This document shows positions 20,930 through 30,482 of a DNA stretch of 64,000 nt, piece after piece. The notes beneath the pieces were generated by a model. That model had not been told where the DNA came from and did no database searches. It was given only the letters and a program-made list of their open reading frames with translations. Origin of the DNA: Cherax quadricarinatus. Lineage: Eukaryota; Arthropoda; Malacostraca; Decapoda; Parastacidae. The first letter of the stretch is position 1. Each line of letters starts with the position of its first letter. A program made the position numbers and the translations under genes. The stretch covers positions 42,373,237 through 42,437,236 of the forward strand of contig NC_091300.1 of the NCBI RefSeq assembly GCF_038502225.1. The letters are read 5' to 3'.

Positions 20930-23517
20930 CCCTGGGTCAGTCTTCACTTCACCCTCCACTGACCCTGGGTCAGTCTTCACTTCACCCTCCACTGACCTTG
21001 GGTCAGTCTTCACTTCACCCTCCACTGACCATGGGTCAGTCTTCACTTCACCCTCCACTGACCCTGGGTCAGTCCTCACTTCACCCTCCACTGACCCTGG
21101 GTCAGTCTTCACTTCACCGTCCACTGACCCTGGGTCAGTCTTCCCTTCGCCCTCCACTGACCCTATGTCAGTCCTCACTTCACCCTCCACTGACCCTGGG
21201 TCAGTCTTCACTTCCACTGACCCTGGGCCAGTCATCACTTCACCCTCCACTGACCTTGGGTCAGTCTTCACTTCACCCTCCACTGACCCTGGGTCAGTCC
21301 TCACTTCACCCTCCACTGACCCTGGGTAAGTCTTCACTTCACCCTCCACTGACCCTGAGTCAATCTTCACTTCACCCTCCACTGATCCTGAGTCAATCTT
21401 CACTTCACCCTCCACTGACCCTGGGTCAGTCCTCACTTCACCCTCCACTGACCCTGGGTCAGTCCTCACTTTACCCTCCACTGACCCTGGGTCAGTCCTC
21501 ACTTTACCCTCCACTGACCCTGGGTCAGTCCTCACTTTACCCTCCACTGACCCTGGGTCAGTCTTCACTTCACCCTCCACTGACCCTGAGTCAATCCTCA
21601 CTTCACCCTCCACTGACCCTGGGTCAGTCCTCACTTCACCCTCCACTGACCCTCGGTGAGTCCTCACTTTACCCTCCACTGACCCTAGGTCAGTCCTCAC
21701 TTCACCCTCCACTGACCCTGGGTCAGTCCTCACTTCACCCTCCACTGACCCTGGGTCAGTCTTCACTTCGCCCTCCACTGACCCTAGGTCAGTCCTCACT
21801 TCACCCTCCACTGACCCTGGGTCAGTCTTCACTTCCACTGACCCTGGGCCAGTCATCACTTCACCCTCCACTGACCTTGGGTCAGTCTTCACTTCACCCT
21901 CCACTGACCCTGGGTCAGTCCTCACTTCACCCTCCACTGACCCTGGGTCAGTCTTCACTTCACCCTCCACTGACCCTGAGTCAATCTTCACTTCACCCTC
22001 CACTGACCCTGGGTCAGTCTTCACTTCACCCTCCACTGATCCTGAGTCAATCCTCACTTCACCCTCCACTGACCCTGGGTCAGTCCTCACTTCACCCTCC
22101 ACTGACCCTGGGTCAGTCTTCACTTCACCCTCCACTGACCCTGAGTCAATCTTCACTTCACCCTCCACTGACCCTGGGTCAGTCTTCACTTCACCCTCCA
22201 CTGATCCTGAGTCAATCCTCACTTCACCCTCCACTGACCCTGGGTCAGTCCTCACTTCACCCTCCACTGACCCTGGGTCAGTCCTCACTTCACCCTCCAC
22301 TGACCCTGGGTCAGTCCTCACTTCACCCTCCACTGACCCTGGGTCAGTCCTCACTTCACCCTCCACTGACCCTGGGTCAGTCCTCACTTCACCCTCCACT
22401 GACCCTGGGTCAGTCCTCACTTCACCCTCCACTGACCCTGGGTCAGTCCTCACTTCACCCTCCACTGACCCTGGGTCAGTCCTCACTTCACCCTCCACTG
22501 ACCCTGGGTCAGTCCTCACTTCACCCTCCACTGACCCTGGGTCAGTCCTCACTTCACCCTCCACTGACCCTGGGTCAGTCCTCACTTCACCCTCCACTGA
22601 CCCTGGGTCAGTCCTCACTTCACCCTCCACTGACCCTGGGTCAATCTTCACTTCACCCTCCACTGACCCTGGGTCAGTCTTCACTTCACCCTCCACTGAC
22701 CCTGAGTCAATCCTCACTTCACCCTCCACTGACCCTGGGTCAGTTCTCACTTCACCCTCCACTGACCCTGAGTCAGTCCTCACTTCACCCTCCACTGACC
22801 CTGGGTCAGTCCTCACTTCACCATCCACTGACCCTGGGTCAGTTCTCACTTCACCCTCCACTGACCCTGAGTCAATCCTCACTTCACCCTCCACTGACCC
22901 TGGGTCAGTCCTCACTTCACCATCCACTGACCCTGGGTCAGTCCTCACTTCACTATCCACTGACCCTGGGTCAGTCTTCACTTCACCCTCCACTGACCCT
23001 GGGTCAGTCTTCACTTCACCCTCCACTGACCCTGGGTCAGTCTTCACTTCACCCTCCACTGACCCTGGGTCAGTCCTCACTTCACTATCCACTGACCCTG
23101 GGTCAGTCTTCACTTCACCCTCCACTGACCCTGGGTCAGTCTTCACTTCACCCTCCACTGACCCTGGGTCAGTCTTCACTTCACCCTCCACTGACCCTGG
23201 GTCAGTCTTCACTTCACCCTCCACTGACCCTGGGTCAGTCTTCACTTCACCCTCCACTGACCCTGGGTCAGTCTTCACTTCACCCTCCACTGACCCTGGG
23301 TCAGTCCTCACTTCACCCTCCACTGACCCTGGGTCAGTCTTCACTTCACCCTCCACTGACCCTGGATCAGTCCTCACTTCACCCTCCACTGACCCTGGGT
23401 CAGTCTTCACTTCACCCTCCACTGACCCTGGGTCAGTCCTCACTTCACCCTCCACTGACCCTGGGTCAGTCCTCACTTCACCCTCCACTGACCCTGGGTC
23501 AGTCCTCACTTCACCCT
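20930..23517. repeat. 33-bp minisatellite, right block (about 78 units)
   Basis: The same unit family as 9549-12706. The middle (about 22240-22640) is homogenised with nearly identical units, while both flanks vary. It includes 27-bp short units near 21209 and 21829, each followed by a GGGCCAGTCATCAC variant, the same combination as near 11905 and 12460 in the left block. Confidence 0.97.
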
Positions 23518-24745
23518 AATACGCATTAAATTCACGGTGATGTATATGAGGTAGTCTGTCACCATTTTCTTTAGAGCCTTCATTCCTGTATTTCGAAGTG
23601 TCTTTCCAGTATGCTAGCTCGCAGGAATTGATCTGGGGAGCAATCAACAGTCAAGGTTTAACAAGGAATCCCCACATACCATCTCCATCATTGGTACCAT
23701 AACTCTATTAACAACCTCTGTATGCTAGATAGAGTGTCACTATTTATACCTATTCGATGCTATAGACTCTTGACTCTTTAGAAATTCAAACCATACACTG
23801 TCTTGAGGACCATCAATACATATCTGTTCTGCCATATTTTATCTTTCTGTAAGAGTTGCATATACTAAGGGAATAATTTTTTTGTTTTCCTCCATTTTTC
23901 TTTAGTATATGTTTATTACGATAATTTTTCACTTTTTTTAATATCGATAAAGGTATTTATTTCCAAATAATTCAGCGACTTATCCCTTGTTTATCTTCTC
24001 GGTTATATTTATTATTTATTCTTCCATATAAATGAAAGGAAGTCTACTCTGACTTTATAACTTACAACTCTTTCCCTTATAATAATAACCACATTAAAAA
24101 TTAAAAAAATATTGCCAAAGAATTTACGAGGAAAACTTGCTAACACCAACTGGCATAACAAATGGCCATAACTGCCAATTAATCAAGAATGGTTGAAAAA
24201 ATATTCTGCGCAGGGTGGCAAAGTAATGGAAGTATTTCCAAGAGGAGGTAATAACTGCTAAAGTCACTGGCAACTTTAAAAACTTTAACGATAGATAAAG
24301 TTCAGAAGACAGGCGGGGCACCACGAACTTAGTTCTGTTTCTGCTAGTAGATAAAAGTAATCACAAACAGGGAATCGCAACTGTGTGGATGTGAATGTTC
24401 GCTTGTTGACGAGACAAGGAACTTAAGCTCTATTCCTGTCACTATAAATATATAATTACAAATTCTTTTTTCCTTCTCAATCCTTCCTCTGCATCTCCTC
24501 CTCTTCCTCCTCGTCTCAACACTTCAAGCCTCCTTCCCTCTCCCCTTCAACTTCTGCCTTCAACTCTCCATTCCTCCTCTACCCTCTCCAACAAACTTGT
24601 GATAATTTTTTGATTAAAACCAATACTGAACAGCTAACAACGTATATCAGAACTTGTGTTTTTCATTATCAGGATAAACAAGTAAAAAGTGACGATGTGA
24701 CTAAGTAAACTTGTGCAGCCAAGAAGTGTACACTGGATAATTACT
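23518..24745. other. Unassigned sequence
   Basis: AT-rich sequence with a pyrimidine-rich stretch at about 24470-24590. No element motif, RT domain or convincing ORF was recognised on either strand. Confidence 0.5.
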
Positions 24746-24756
24746 CTATTACACTA

Positions 24757-25343
24757 CCCACTCTGACGTGAGTCATCAAACATCTCATTACATGATCCAC
24801 TTTGACGAGAGTCATCATGTCAGCATAGTTGCTGATCCCCTGTATGTTATCTGAGTATCATAGTACCATCCATATGTTTTACATAGTTGACCCCTTGCTA
24901 GGCTCAGTGACTAGCATGTGTGACGTCACGTGATGCTGCGTGTGAGCGCTGTGCTTCCGGCTTCCTCCTCACTCCGTACTTAGGTCTACGAACAGGCAAC
25001 ACAGGAAGTCTGGGCTCCCCTCTCACACACTGCTAATATAAGTGTTACCATCCAACGACTTGTGTTTAACTCCAACCATCACATCTCCACGAACCCTCCC
25101 AACAATAACACATCTCGTTACATGATCCACTCTGACATGAGTCATCACACATCTCGTTACATGATCCACTCTGACGTGAGTCATCACACATTTCGTCATT
25201 ACATGATCCACTCTGACGTGAGTCATCACACATCTCTTTGCATGATCCACTCTGACGTGAGTCATCACACATCTCTTCATTGCATGATCCACTCTGACGT
25301 GAGTCATCATAAATCTGGTCATTACATGACCCACTCTGACGTA
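24757..25343. repeat. 37-40 bp minisatellite carrying TGACGTGAGTCA
   Basis: About six regular units at 25109-25343 plus two outlying units at 24757-24815. Each has TGATCCACTCTGACGTGAGTC, that is a TGACGT half-site overlapping a TGAGTCA (AP-1-type) site. Units are 37 bp, with a CAT insertion making some 40 bp. Between the outliers and the array lies about 290 bp of unassigned sequence. Confidence 0.85.
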
Positions 25344-25754
25344 TACCTGGAGTTTACCTGGAGAGTGTTTCGAGGGTCAACGTCTACGCGGCCCGGGGTG
25401 AGACCAGGTCTCATGATGGATGAAGGTTTGATCAACCAGATACTTACTTTATGTGTCTGTCCAGGGACTTCTTGAAGACAGACTGGGTCTACTGGTAATC
25501 CCCCTTATGTATGCTTGGAGGCAGTTGAACAGTCTTGGACCCCTGACACTTACTATGTTGTCTCTTAGTGTACTCCTGGAGCCCCTGCTTCTCATTGAGG
25601 GAATGTTACATCTCTTGGCGAGTCTTTTGCTTTCGTAGGAAGTGATTTTCGCAGTCAAAGCTTGAATAATTGGTAATTCTCTGTGAAGTGAATTGAGTCT
25701 GTTCTTGTGGAGTATAGGTTCTCTACACAAATAACCCCCACGTAGAAGAGAGGA
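25343..25754 (-). pseudogene. LINE family D, C-terminus and 3' tail
   Basis: On the minus strand, LRDNIVSVRGPRLFNCL and the following SSRSPWTDT end match the copy at 45826-46131. Beyond it, 25343-25442 matches the conserved GC-rich 3' tail (GACCTGGTCTCACCCCGGGCC-like) also at 46150-46249 and 59595-59705. It is the end of a CR1/Jockey-like LINE, truncated at about 25754 where a PLE hairpin begins. Confidence 0.7.
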
Positions 25755-25847
25755 GCTTACGACGACGTTTCGGTCCAACTTGGACCATTTACAAAGTCAC
25801 ACTGACTTTGTAAATGGTCCAAGTTGGACCGAAACGTCGTCGTAAGC
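25755..25847. repeat. 45-bp perfect inverted repeat of a PLE terminus
   Basis: Left arm 25755-25799 and right arm 25803-25847 are perfect inverted copies with a 3-nt spacer. Each arm holds GGTCCAAGTTGGACC followed by GAAACGTCGTCG, the layout of hammerhead stem II, GAAA and cleavage site, but the first core strand is TTTGTAA rather than CTGATGA. The right arm continues into TATGTGCGGG and CGTTCCAGTCACGG, also found after the PLE at 58110-59151. Confidence 0.8.
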
Positions 25848-26485
25848 TATGTGCGGGTTATTTGTGTATCGTTCCAGTCACGGTATTATGCCTTATTTGT
25901 TATTTATAAGTTCTCTGGTTGACAAGCAGATGCAGCTTAAACCTTCATATACTACAGGGAAGTAAAATACCCCAAACAACATGTCCTTTGGCAGCTTAAG
26001 CCATTTCCGGACTTTTGACGGAGTATTCTGTCCGTTCCTTTGAAAAATATTTTTCTTAACCACCGCCCAGCACCATGGCACGCATAATACGTACCAGGAA
26101 TCGGATTGAAATTTAATGCATACATTTTCTGCCGAGGCTTTAAGGAACATGGAACTAAATTCCTGAAGTGAATAGCAAGCTTTTCCAGTGAAGATTACTC
26201 TCTGCCTATCGAGAAAAAATGCGTACCTTAATACTCATACCTAAGTCCAGATAACTCTGTTTATAAGGACCAAAACTGAAGTGCACAAGACATGCAACTT
26301 ATATCAATTAAATGTAAATCACTAAAGTTCCCATCTCTCCACAATCTTGCCAGCATGTATACAAATACGTCTGTAACAATGTGCAACACATGTACATACA
26401 GGTGAGCACGCTTCTATCTGCACACACCTGGTTCTCCCCTCCCAGCCCTGCCCCTACCTTCCTTATCACCGCCCCGATCCCCCCT
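25848..26485. other. PLE terminal remnant and unassigned sequence
   Basis: 25848-25910 continues the PLE terminal sequence shared with 59525-59580. From 25911 to 26485 no gene or repeat family was recognised. Confidence 0.4.
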
Positions 26486-26489
26486 TTCC

Positions 26490-26955
26490 TTTTAAGAATA
26501 TAAGAAGGGGCACTGCAGCAGGCCTACTGGCCCATGCGAGGCAGGTCCAAGTCACTTCCCGGCTTAAACCAATGACCCACCAAGTTAGGCCAAGTCACAT
26601 CCACTTAAGGACCACGGCATCTAAGCCAGTAGCACAAGCTAGCCAGGTCCAACTCACACTCACCCACACCCACTTATGTATTTATTCAACCTATTTTTAA
26701 AACTACACAACGTTTTAGCTTCTATGACTGTACTCGGGAGTTTGTTCCACTCATCCACAACTCTATTACCAAACCAGTGCTTTCCTTTATCCTCTCTTAG
26801 TCTGAATTTTTCCAGCTTAAAACCATTGTTGCGAGTCCTGTCTTCGCTAGATATTTTTAGTACGCTATTTACATTCCCTGTATTTAATCCCCCCTAATTG
26901 TAAGCCTTTCTAGAGAGTGCAGATTCAGGACCCTCAGTCTATCCTCATAGGGAAG
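26490..26955 (-). pseudogene. CR1-like LINE, C-terminus and 3' UTR
   Basis: Minus-strand translation gives EDRTRNNGFKLEKFR, KHWFGNRVVDEWNKLPSTV and a TLCSFKNRLNKY end, the conserved C-terminal region of CR1-like LINE RT proteins. A 3' UTR of about 200 bp follows, ending near AAGAATATAAGAAGG at 26492. No RT core remains. Confidence 0.75.
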
Positions 26956-26959
26956 ATTT

Positions 26960-27080
26960 CTGATGGTATAAACCTTGGTAATAAATACCGACAAGTTGGT
27001 TTAGAAAAACATGTATGCAAACACTAGGACATATTTATTAGAAAACGTTTCGGTCCTGAGACCTTGATCACTTCTAACAT
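26960..27080 (-). other. PLE terminal sequence, inverted to the adjacent PLE
   Basis: Contains GTTGGTTTAGAAAAACATG and GCAAACACTAGG, a PLE end also seen at 30541-30575 and 41595-41635, and a hammerhead-like motif at 27038-27077. It is oriented opposite to the PLE coding fragment that follows. Confidence 0.6.
27038..27077 (-). ncRNA. Hammerhead-ribozyme-like motif with G3-C8 core
   Basis: Minus strand, 40 nt: perfect 6-bp stem I UUAGAA/UUCUAA, core GUGAUCA (CUGAUGA with C3 to G and G8 to C), one extra A, stem II GGUC/GACC with loop UCAG, GAAA, then CGU closing a minimal stem III and U at the cleavage position. The paired 3/8 substitution preserves the tertiary base pair of the hammerhead fold. 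All other core bases are canonical. Confidence 0.72.
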
Positions 27081-27086
27081 ACAGAG

Positions 27087-27414
27087 GTTAAAACATCATC
27101 TATCAAAGACCTCACTATGAAACGCAGTCCCACACCTCTAACTTCTAGAGCAGACGTCTACACCATCCCCTGTGGATTCTGTCCCAAGAAATATGTAGGT
27201 GAAACAGGCAGGGATCTTGCGGTCCGTCTGAACGAGCATCGAAATGCCAGTAACAGAGACGACTTAAGGTACGCCTGTGTCCTCCACAGAGGCTCCACGG
27301 GGCATTTGATGAACTGGGGTGAGGCACAACTCGTTCTCACCTAACAAGACCTTAGACGCCGACGGTGTATAGAAGCCTCGCTAATCTCCGTCACCTACAC
27401 AGTATGTAAAGTAA
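27087..27414 (+). pseudogene. Penelope-like element, GIY-YIG fragment (plus)
   Basis: RADVYTIPCGFCPKKYVGETG then RDLAVRLNEHRNAS is the GIY-YIG endonuclease core with its CxxC pair. One in-frame stop at 27342 interrupts, and the same frame continues (QDLRRRRCIEASLIS) to about 27414. RT is absent. A minus-strand hammerhead-like motif lies on each side. Confidence 0.78.
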
Positions 27415-27448
27415 AAGGACACAAGTGCAACTAAAGTGACATTTATTG

Positions 27449-27485
27449 TGGCAACGTTTCGCTCTCCAGGAGCTTTATCAAGCCA
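27449..27485 (-). ncRNA. Hammerhead-ribozyme-like motif with U3-A8 core
   Basis: Minus strand: stem I UGGC/GCCA, core UUGAUAA, one extra A, stem II GCUC/GAGC with loop CUGGA, GAAA, CGU and U at the cleavage position. It lies downstream of, and on the same strand as, the PLE fragment at 27768-28080. Core substitutions C3 to U and G8 to A compensate. Confidence 0.7.
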
Positions 27486-27767
27486 TTACAAACAATACAT
27501 GGACACAGAGGGTATATAAAGGCTCTGAGTGAGGTGCAATACTAGTGAGGTACCATTTCGATGTTCACTAGTGGTAGTAGTAGTAGTAGTAGTAGTAACA
27601 AAAATAATACAATATGGAAGAGCAAATAATTCGTACATGAGTAAAAGGATATAAAAGCTATTACTTGGGTAAATAAAAAATAGGTTGGACAAATATAGAC
27701 TGGAAAGAGGCAGGTTTTTTTCGGTGTTCACTCTCTGTAATGTGCTTGTGTAGTATAACAGGAGAGA

Positions 27768-28080
27768 CTATGTGATGGCAGGGTTTACTGTTTTCAGGAG
27801 GATTCTTGCTAAGACTTCGGAGATGGTGAAGCTGCCGTTTTGTTTAATTGTATTCGAAACAGCGATCAGTGCTGATTCAAGGCACTTGCGTGTGCGGACA
27901 TTAGTTTCTTTTATCACTAATTGGGCGTCTCTGAATTTCATAAGATGATTGGTGGAATTTCGGTGTTGTACACAGGCGTTGTTTAAGTTGTCGTTCCTAC
28001 ATGCGTATATGTGTTCATTGAGGCGGGTGTCGAGGTTTCTTGCTGTTTCACCTACGTAGATCTTGTCACAGCTGTGACAA
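27768..28080 (-). pseudogene. Penelope-like element, GIY-YIG fragment (minus)
   Basis: Minus-strand frame open from 28080 to a stop at 27768: CDKIYVGETARNLDTRLNEH, then VQHRNSTNHLMKFRDAQLVI and LESALIAVSNTIKQNG. This is a well preserved GIY-YIG domain lacking the upstream RT. The 5' side joins a CR1-like LINE fragment at 28086. Downstream, 27486-27767 is PLE 3' sequence with a short (GTA)n at 27571-27594. Confidence 0.78.
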
Positions 28081-28085
28081 GATCT

Positions 28086-28166
28086 TTAGATTTCTTTAGA
28101 TTTCTGCTTACCATGACTCCCAAGTCTTTTTCACATTCTGTATGACCAAGCTCTACTTCACCTAGA
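28086..28166 (-). pseudogene. CR1-like LINE fragment (RT C-terminal region)
   Basis: Matches 30851-30925 of the downstream CR1-like copy with few differences. It is separated from the rest of its element (28540-30536) by the inverted repeat at 28167-28523, and about 1.2 kb of RT sequence is missing between the two parts. Confidence 0.75.
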
Positions 28167-28197
28167 TTGATAAATTAGACACATGTGCAACTCTTGG

Positions 28198-28246
28198 GTA
28201 TCTTTGAGGAAACGTTTCGCCACACAGTGGCTTCATCAGTCCATAC
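28198..28246 (-). ncRNA. Hammerhead-ribozyme-like motif, canonical core (left arm)
   Basis: The inverted copy of the motif at 28444-28492, with the same CUGAUGA core, stem II GCCAC/GUGGC and GAAA. Confidence 0.7.
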
Positions 28247-28443
28247 AAAGGAGAATCTTGAAGAACAGGAGGAGAATGAGGTAATCAGTCCCTCAACCTT
28301 GAGTCGATGTGGTCAGTCCATCAATCTTGAATAGAATACGGCATACGTGCTGAGAAGGAGCAAGATTGATGGACTGACCACATCGACTCAAGGTTGAGGG
28401 ACTGATTACCTCATTCTCCTCCTGTTCTTCAAGATTCTCCTTT

Positions 28444-28492
28444 GTATGGACTGATGAAGCCACTGTGTGGCGAAACGTTTCCTCAAAGATAC
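28444..28492 (+). ncRNA. Hammerhead-ribozyme-like motif, canonical core (right arm)
   Basis: Stem I GUAU/AUAC plus GGA/UCC with an asymmetric internal loop; core CUGAUGA; one extra A; stem II GCCAC/GUGGC with loop UGU; GAAA; CGU and U at the cleavage position. Stem III is only about two base pairs and self-complementary, fitting the type I hammerheads known from PLE terminal repeats, which are proposed to work as dimers. Confidence 0.75.
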
Positions 28493-28539
28493 CCAAGAGT
28501 TGCACATGTGTCTAATTTATCAACATGTCGGTTCTCTGA

Positions 28540-29631
28540 ACCGACATGCTTTAGCCTCCTGTTAACCCATTTGGGATCGTTATTATTAGACCTAATTTCT
28601 CTCTGGGGAATGTATATACCCTGGGCACTGTGTACATTATTAAGAAAACAATCATAAAACCAGATCCCTTCATATTCATAAGTATGATTATCGTCAATAA
28701 AATCATTAGCTAGATAACCCCAATCAAGATTAGACAGATGTTCCCTAAGTCCATTATAATCGGCAGAACGAAAATCAGGGATTTTTACTGTATTATCATT
28801 ATTCTTGCATTCCCAATTAATGCTAAAGGTGATGGATTTGTGATCACTTGCGCCAAGCTCTTCAGTGATCTCCAGATTATTCACGAGTGTTTCCTTATTT
28901 GACAAGACTAGGTCTAGCAAATTATTACCCCTGGTAGGCTCAGTTACACTCTGTTTCAGAAAACAGTCCTGAACTGTTTCCATGAAGTCACTGGACTCTA
29001 GATTACCTGTCAAAGAATTCCAGTCAATTTGGCTAAAGTTAAAGTCCCCTACTATGACTATGTTACTGTGTCCAGAAGCCCTAACAATTTCGTCCCAAAG
29101 AAGTCTCCCTCTATCGTGATCCAAGCCTGGAGGTCGGTATAATACACCTAGAATTAGTTTTTCTTGACCCTCCACGAACTCTACCCAAACAGACTCTGTT
29201 ACTGCTCCATCTATTTTTATACCTGTTTTTATGCAACAATTAATATTTTCTCGAACATACAATGCAACTCCTCCCCCCTTCCCATTACATCTATCCACAT
29301 TGAACAACTTAAATCCCTGAATATTACACTCAGCAGTCATATCCCGACTCTTTAAATCATACCACGTTTCAGTTAATGCAATGATATCAAAGTTCCCAGT
29401 ACATGCTACCAAACGTAGTTCATTAATTTTATTTCTTGCACTTCGACTGTTAGCATAAAATACCATCATATGTTTTTTCTTCTGCACATTTTTCCTATTC
29501 ATCTTTGTTTTTACACAATTTCTGAAATTATCATTACCCAGAGTTACTCCATGACAGTTACTATTAAGATTCTTAATATCAGAGCATAAGTCATTATATC
29601 CATACTCATTATTAATCATTTCTAAACCCAT
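28540..29631 (-). pseudogene. CR1-like ORF2, APE endonuclease (truncated)
   Basis: Starts at 29631 with no break. Endonuclease motifs: FYANSRSARNKINEL, LTETWYDLKS (Glu), VIVGDFNFSQIDW (Asp/Asn) and LGASDHKSI (terminal SDH). This enzyme nicks target DNA to prime reverse transcription. The frame leaves LINE sequence at about 28540 and continues as junk into the PLE inverted repeat, so no RT domain is encoded. Confidence 0.88.
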
Positions 29632-29645
29632 ACCTCTAACTAATC

Positions 29646-30482
29646 CTAGTTTAAAGTCCTAACAACCCCCTCAACTGAGTTAGCAAGAAAACCCACACCT
29701 GCCCTGGATAAGTGAACCTCATCCCTGGCATACATGTCATTTCGGCCATAGAAGTTGTCCCAGTTGTCAATGAATGGTACTGCATTATCCTTACAGTGTT
29801 TATCCAGCCAACAATTAATACCAATTGCTCTGGACAACCATTCATTACCAACACCTCTTCTTGGCAAAATGCCACATATAACAGGGCGCCCCCCCTTCTT
29901 CCTAATCATGTCTATAGCTGTCCTGAACTTTCTAACTAAATCCTCACTTCTACGCTTGCCTACATCATTGCCTCCAGCACTGAGGCAAATAATAGGATTG
30001 ATCCCATTACCGTTCATGATGTTGTCAAGCCGGCTAACAATGTCCTCCATCCCAGCCCCAGGAAAGCATACCCTTTGTCTCCTACTCCTGTCCTTCAAGC
30101 AGAATGCCCTATCCATGTATCTAACCTGGCTATCCCCAACAACAACAATATTCTTACCTTCCTTGTTGTCGTTCGTCGTGACGATCCCAGTAGTACACTC
30201 ACATTCGTCGGGTAGCACCGAGAATGCGTTGGAGGTTTCCACGGGAGTTTCCACAGCAATCTCTTTCTTCATCGTTTCTGGCTTTCCATTCGTCTTCTTG
30301 ATCGTCAACTTCGTCGTCCCCTGCTGTCCAGCCACTGACCACGATCCCTTCTTGACCTGAGGACTCGAAACAGGAGGACTACTACGAATCCTCTTGTTTT
30401 CCTCGGTCAATCGCCGTATCTCTATCTTCGCTGCCCTCAATTCTTCCTTAAGTTGCTGGTAAAGTTGCTCGATGGAGGGCAT
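29646..30482 (-). CDS. CR1-like ORF1 with SGNH-esterase domain (intact)
   Basis: 278 residues from an ATG at 30482, uninterrupted. Residues 1-35 form a charged helix, probably coiled coil (LYQQLKEELRAAKIEIRR). An SGNH/GDSL hydrolase-like domain follows: VVVGDSQ with Ser at 118, SAGGND with Asn at 172, and ARDEVHLS with Asp 254 and His 257 as candidate triad residues. CR1-like ORF1 proteins with esterase domains are documented; their role in retrotransposition is unclear. It is the only long clean retroelement ORF in the window. ORF2 begins 15 bp downstream in another frame. Confidence 0.88.
   Translation of the reverse strand: MPSIEQLYQQLKEELRAAKIEIRRLTEENKRIRSSPPVSSPQVKKGSWSVAGQQGTTKLTIKKTNGKPETMKKEIAVETPVETSNAFSVLPDECECTTGIVTTNDNKEGKNIVVVGDSQVRYMDRAFCLKDRSRRQRVCFPGAGMEDIVSRLDNIMNGNGINPIICLSAGGNDVGKRRSEDLVRKFRTAIDMIRKKGGRPVICGILPRRGVGNEWLSRAIGINCWLDKHCKDNAVPFIDNWDNFYGRNDMYARDEVHLSRAGVGFLANSVEGVVRTLN

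Larger units (their letters stand above)
28167..28523. repeat. 163-bp inverted repeat of a PLE terminal repeat
   Basis: Arms 28167-28329 and 28361-28523 look perfectly complementary by eye, with a 31-nt spacer. Each arm carries a canonical hammerhead-like motif pointing outward. It sits inside the CR1-like element, replacing its RT core. The outer right edge runs into an 11-bp palindrome at 28524-28548. Confidence 0.9.

Noticed and set aside
20914..23529. ORFs of 861 and 871 codons in the right 33-bp block
   Set aside because: Same artefact of a stop-free 33-bp unit.
24124..24324. 66-codon minus-strand ORF
   Set aside because: No motif, low-complexity surroundings and a length expected by chance.
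25023..25334. A His/Asp-rich 103-codon ORF (MTHVRVDH repeats)
   Set aside because: Product of the 37-40 bp minisatellite; no similarity recognised.
25803..25847. An active hammerhead
   Set aside because: The first core strand reads TTTGTAA; changes at positions 5 and 6 should abolish activity. Kept only as a decayed PLE terminus.
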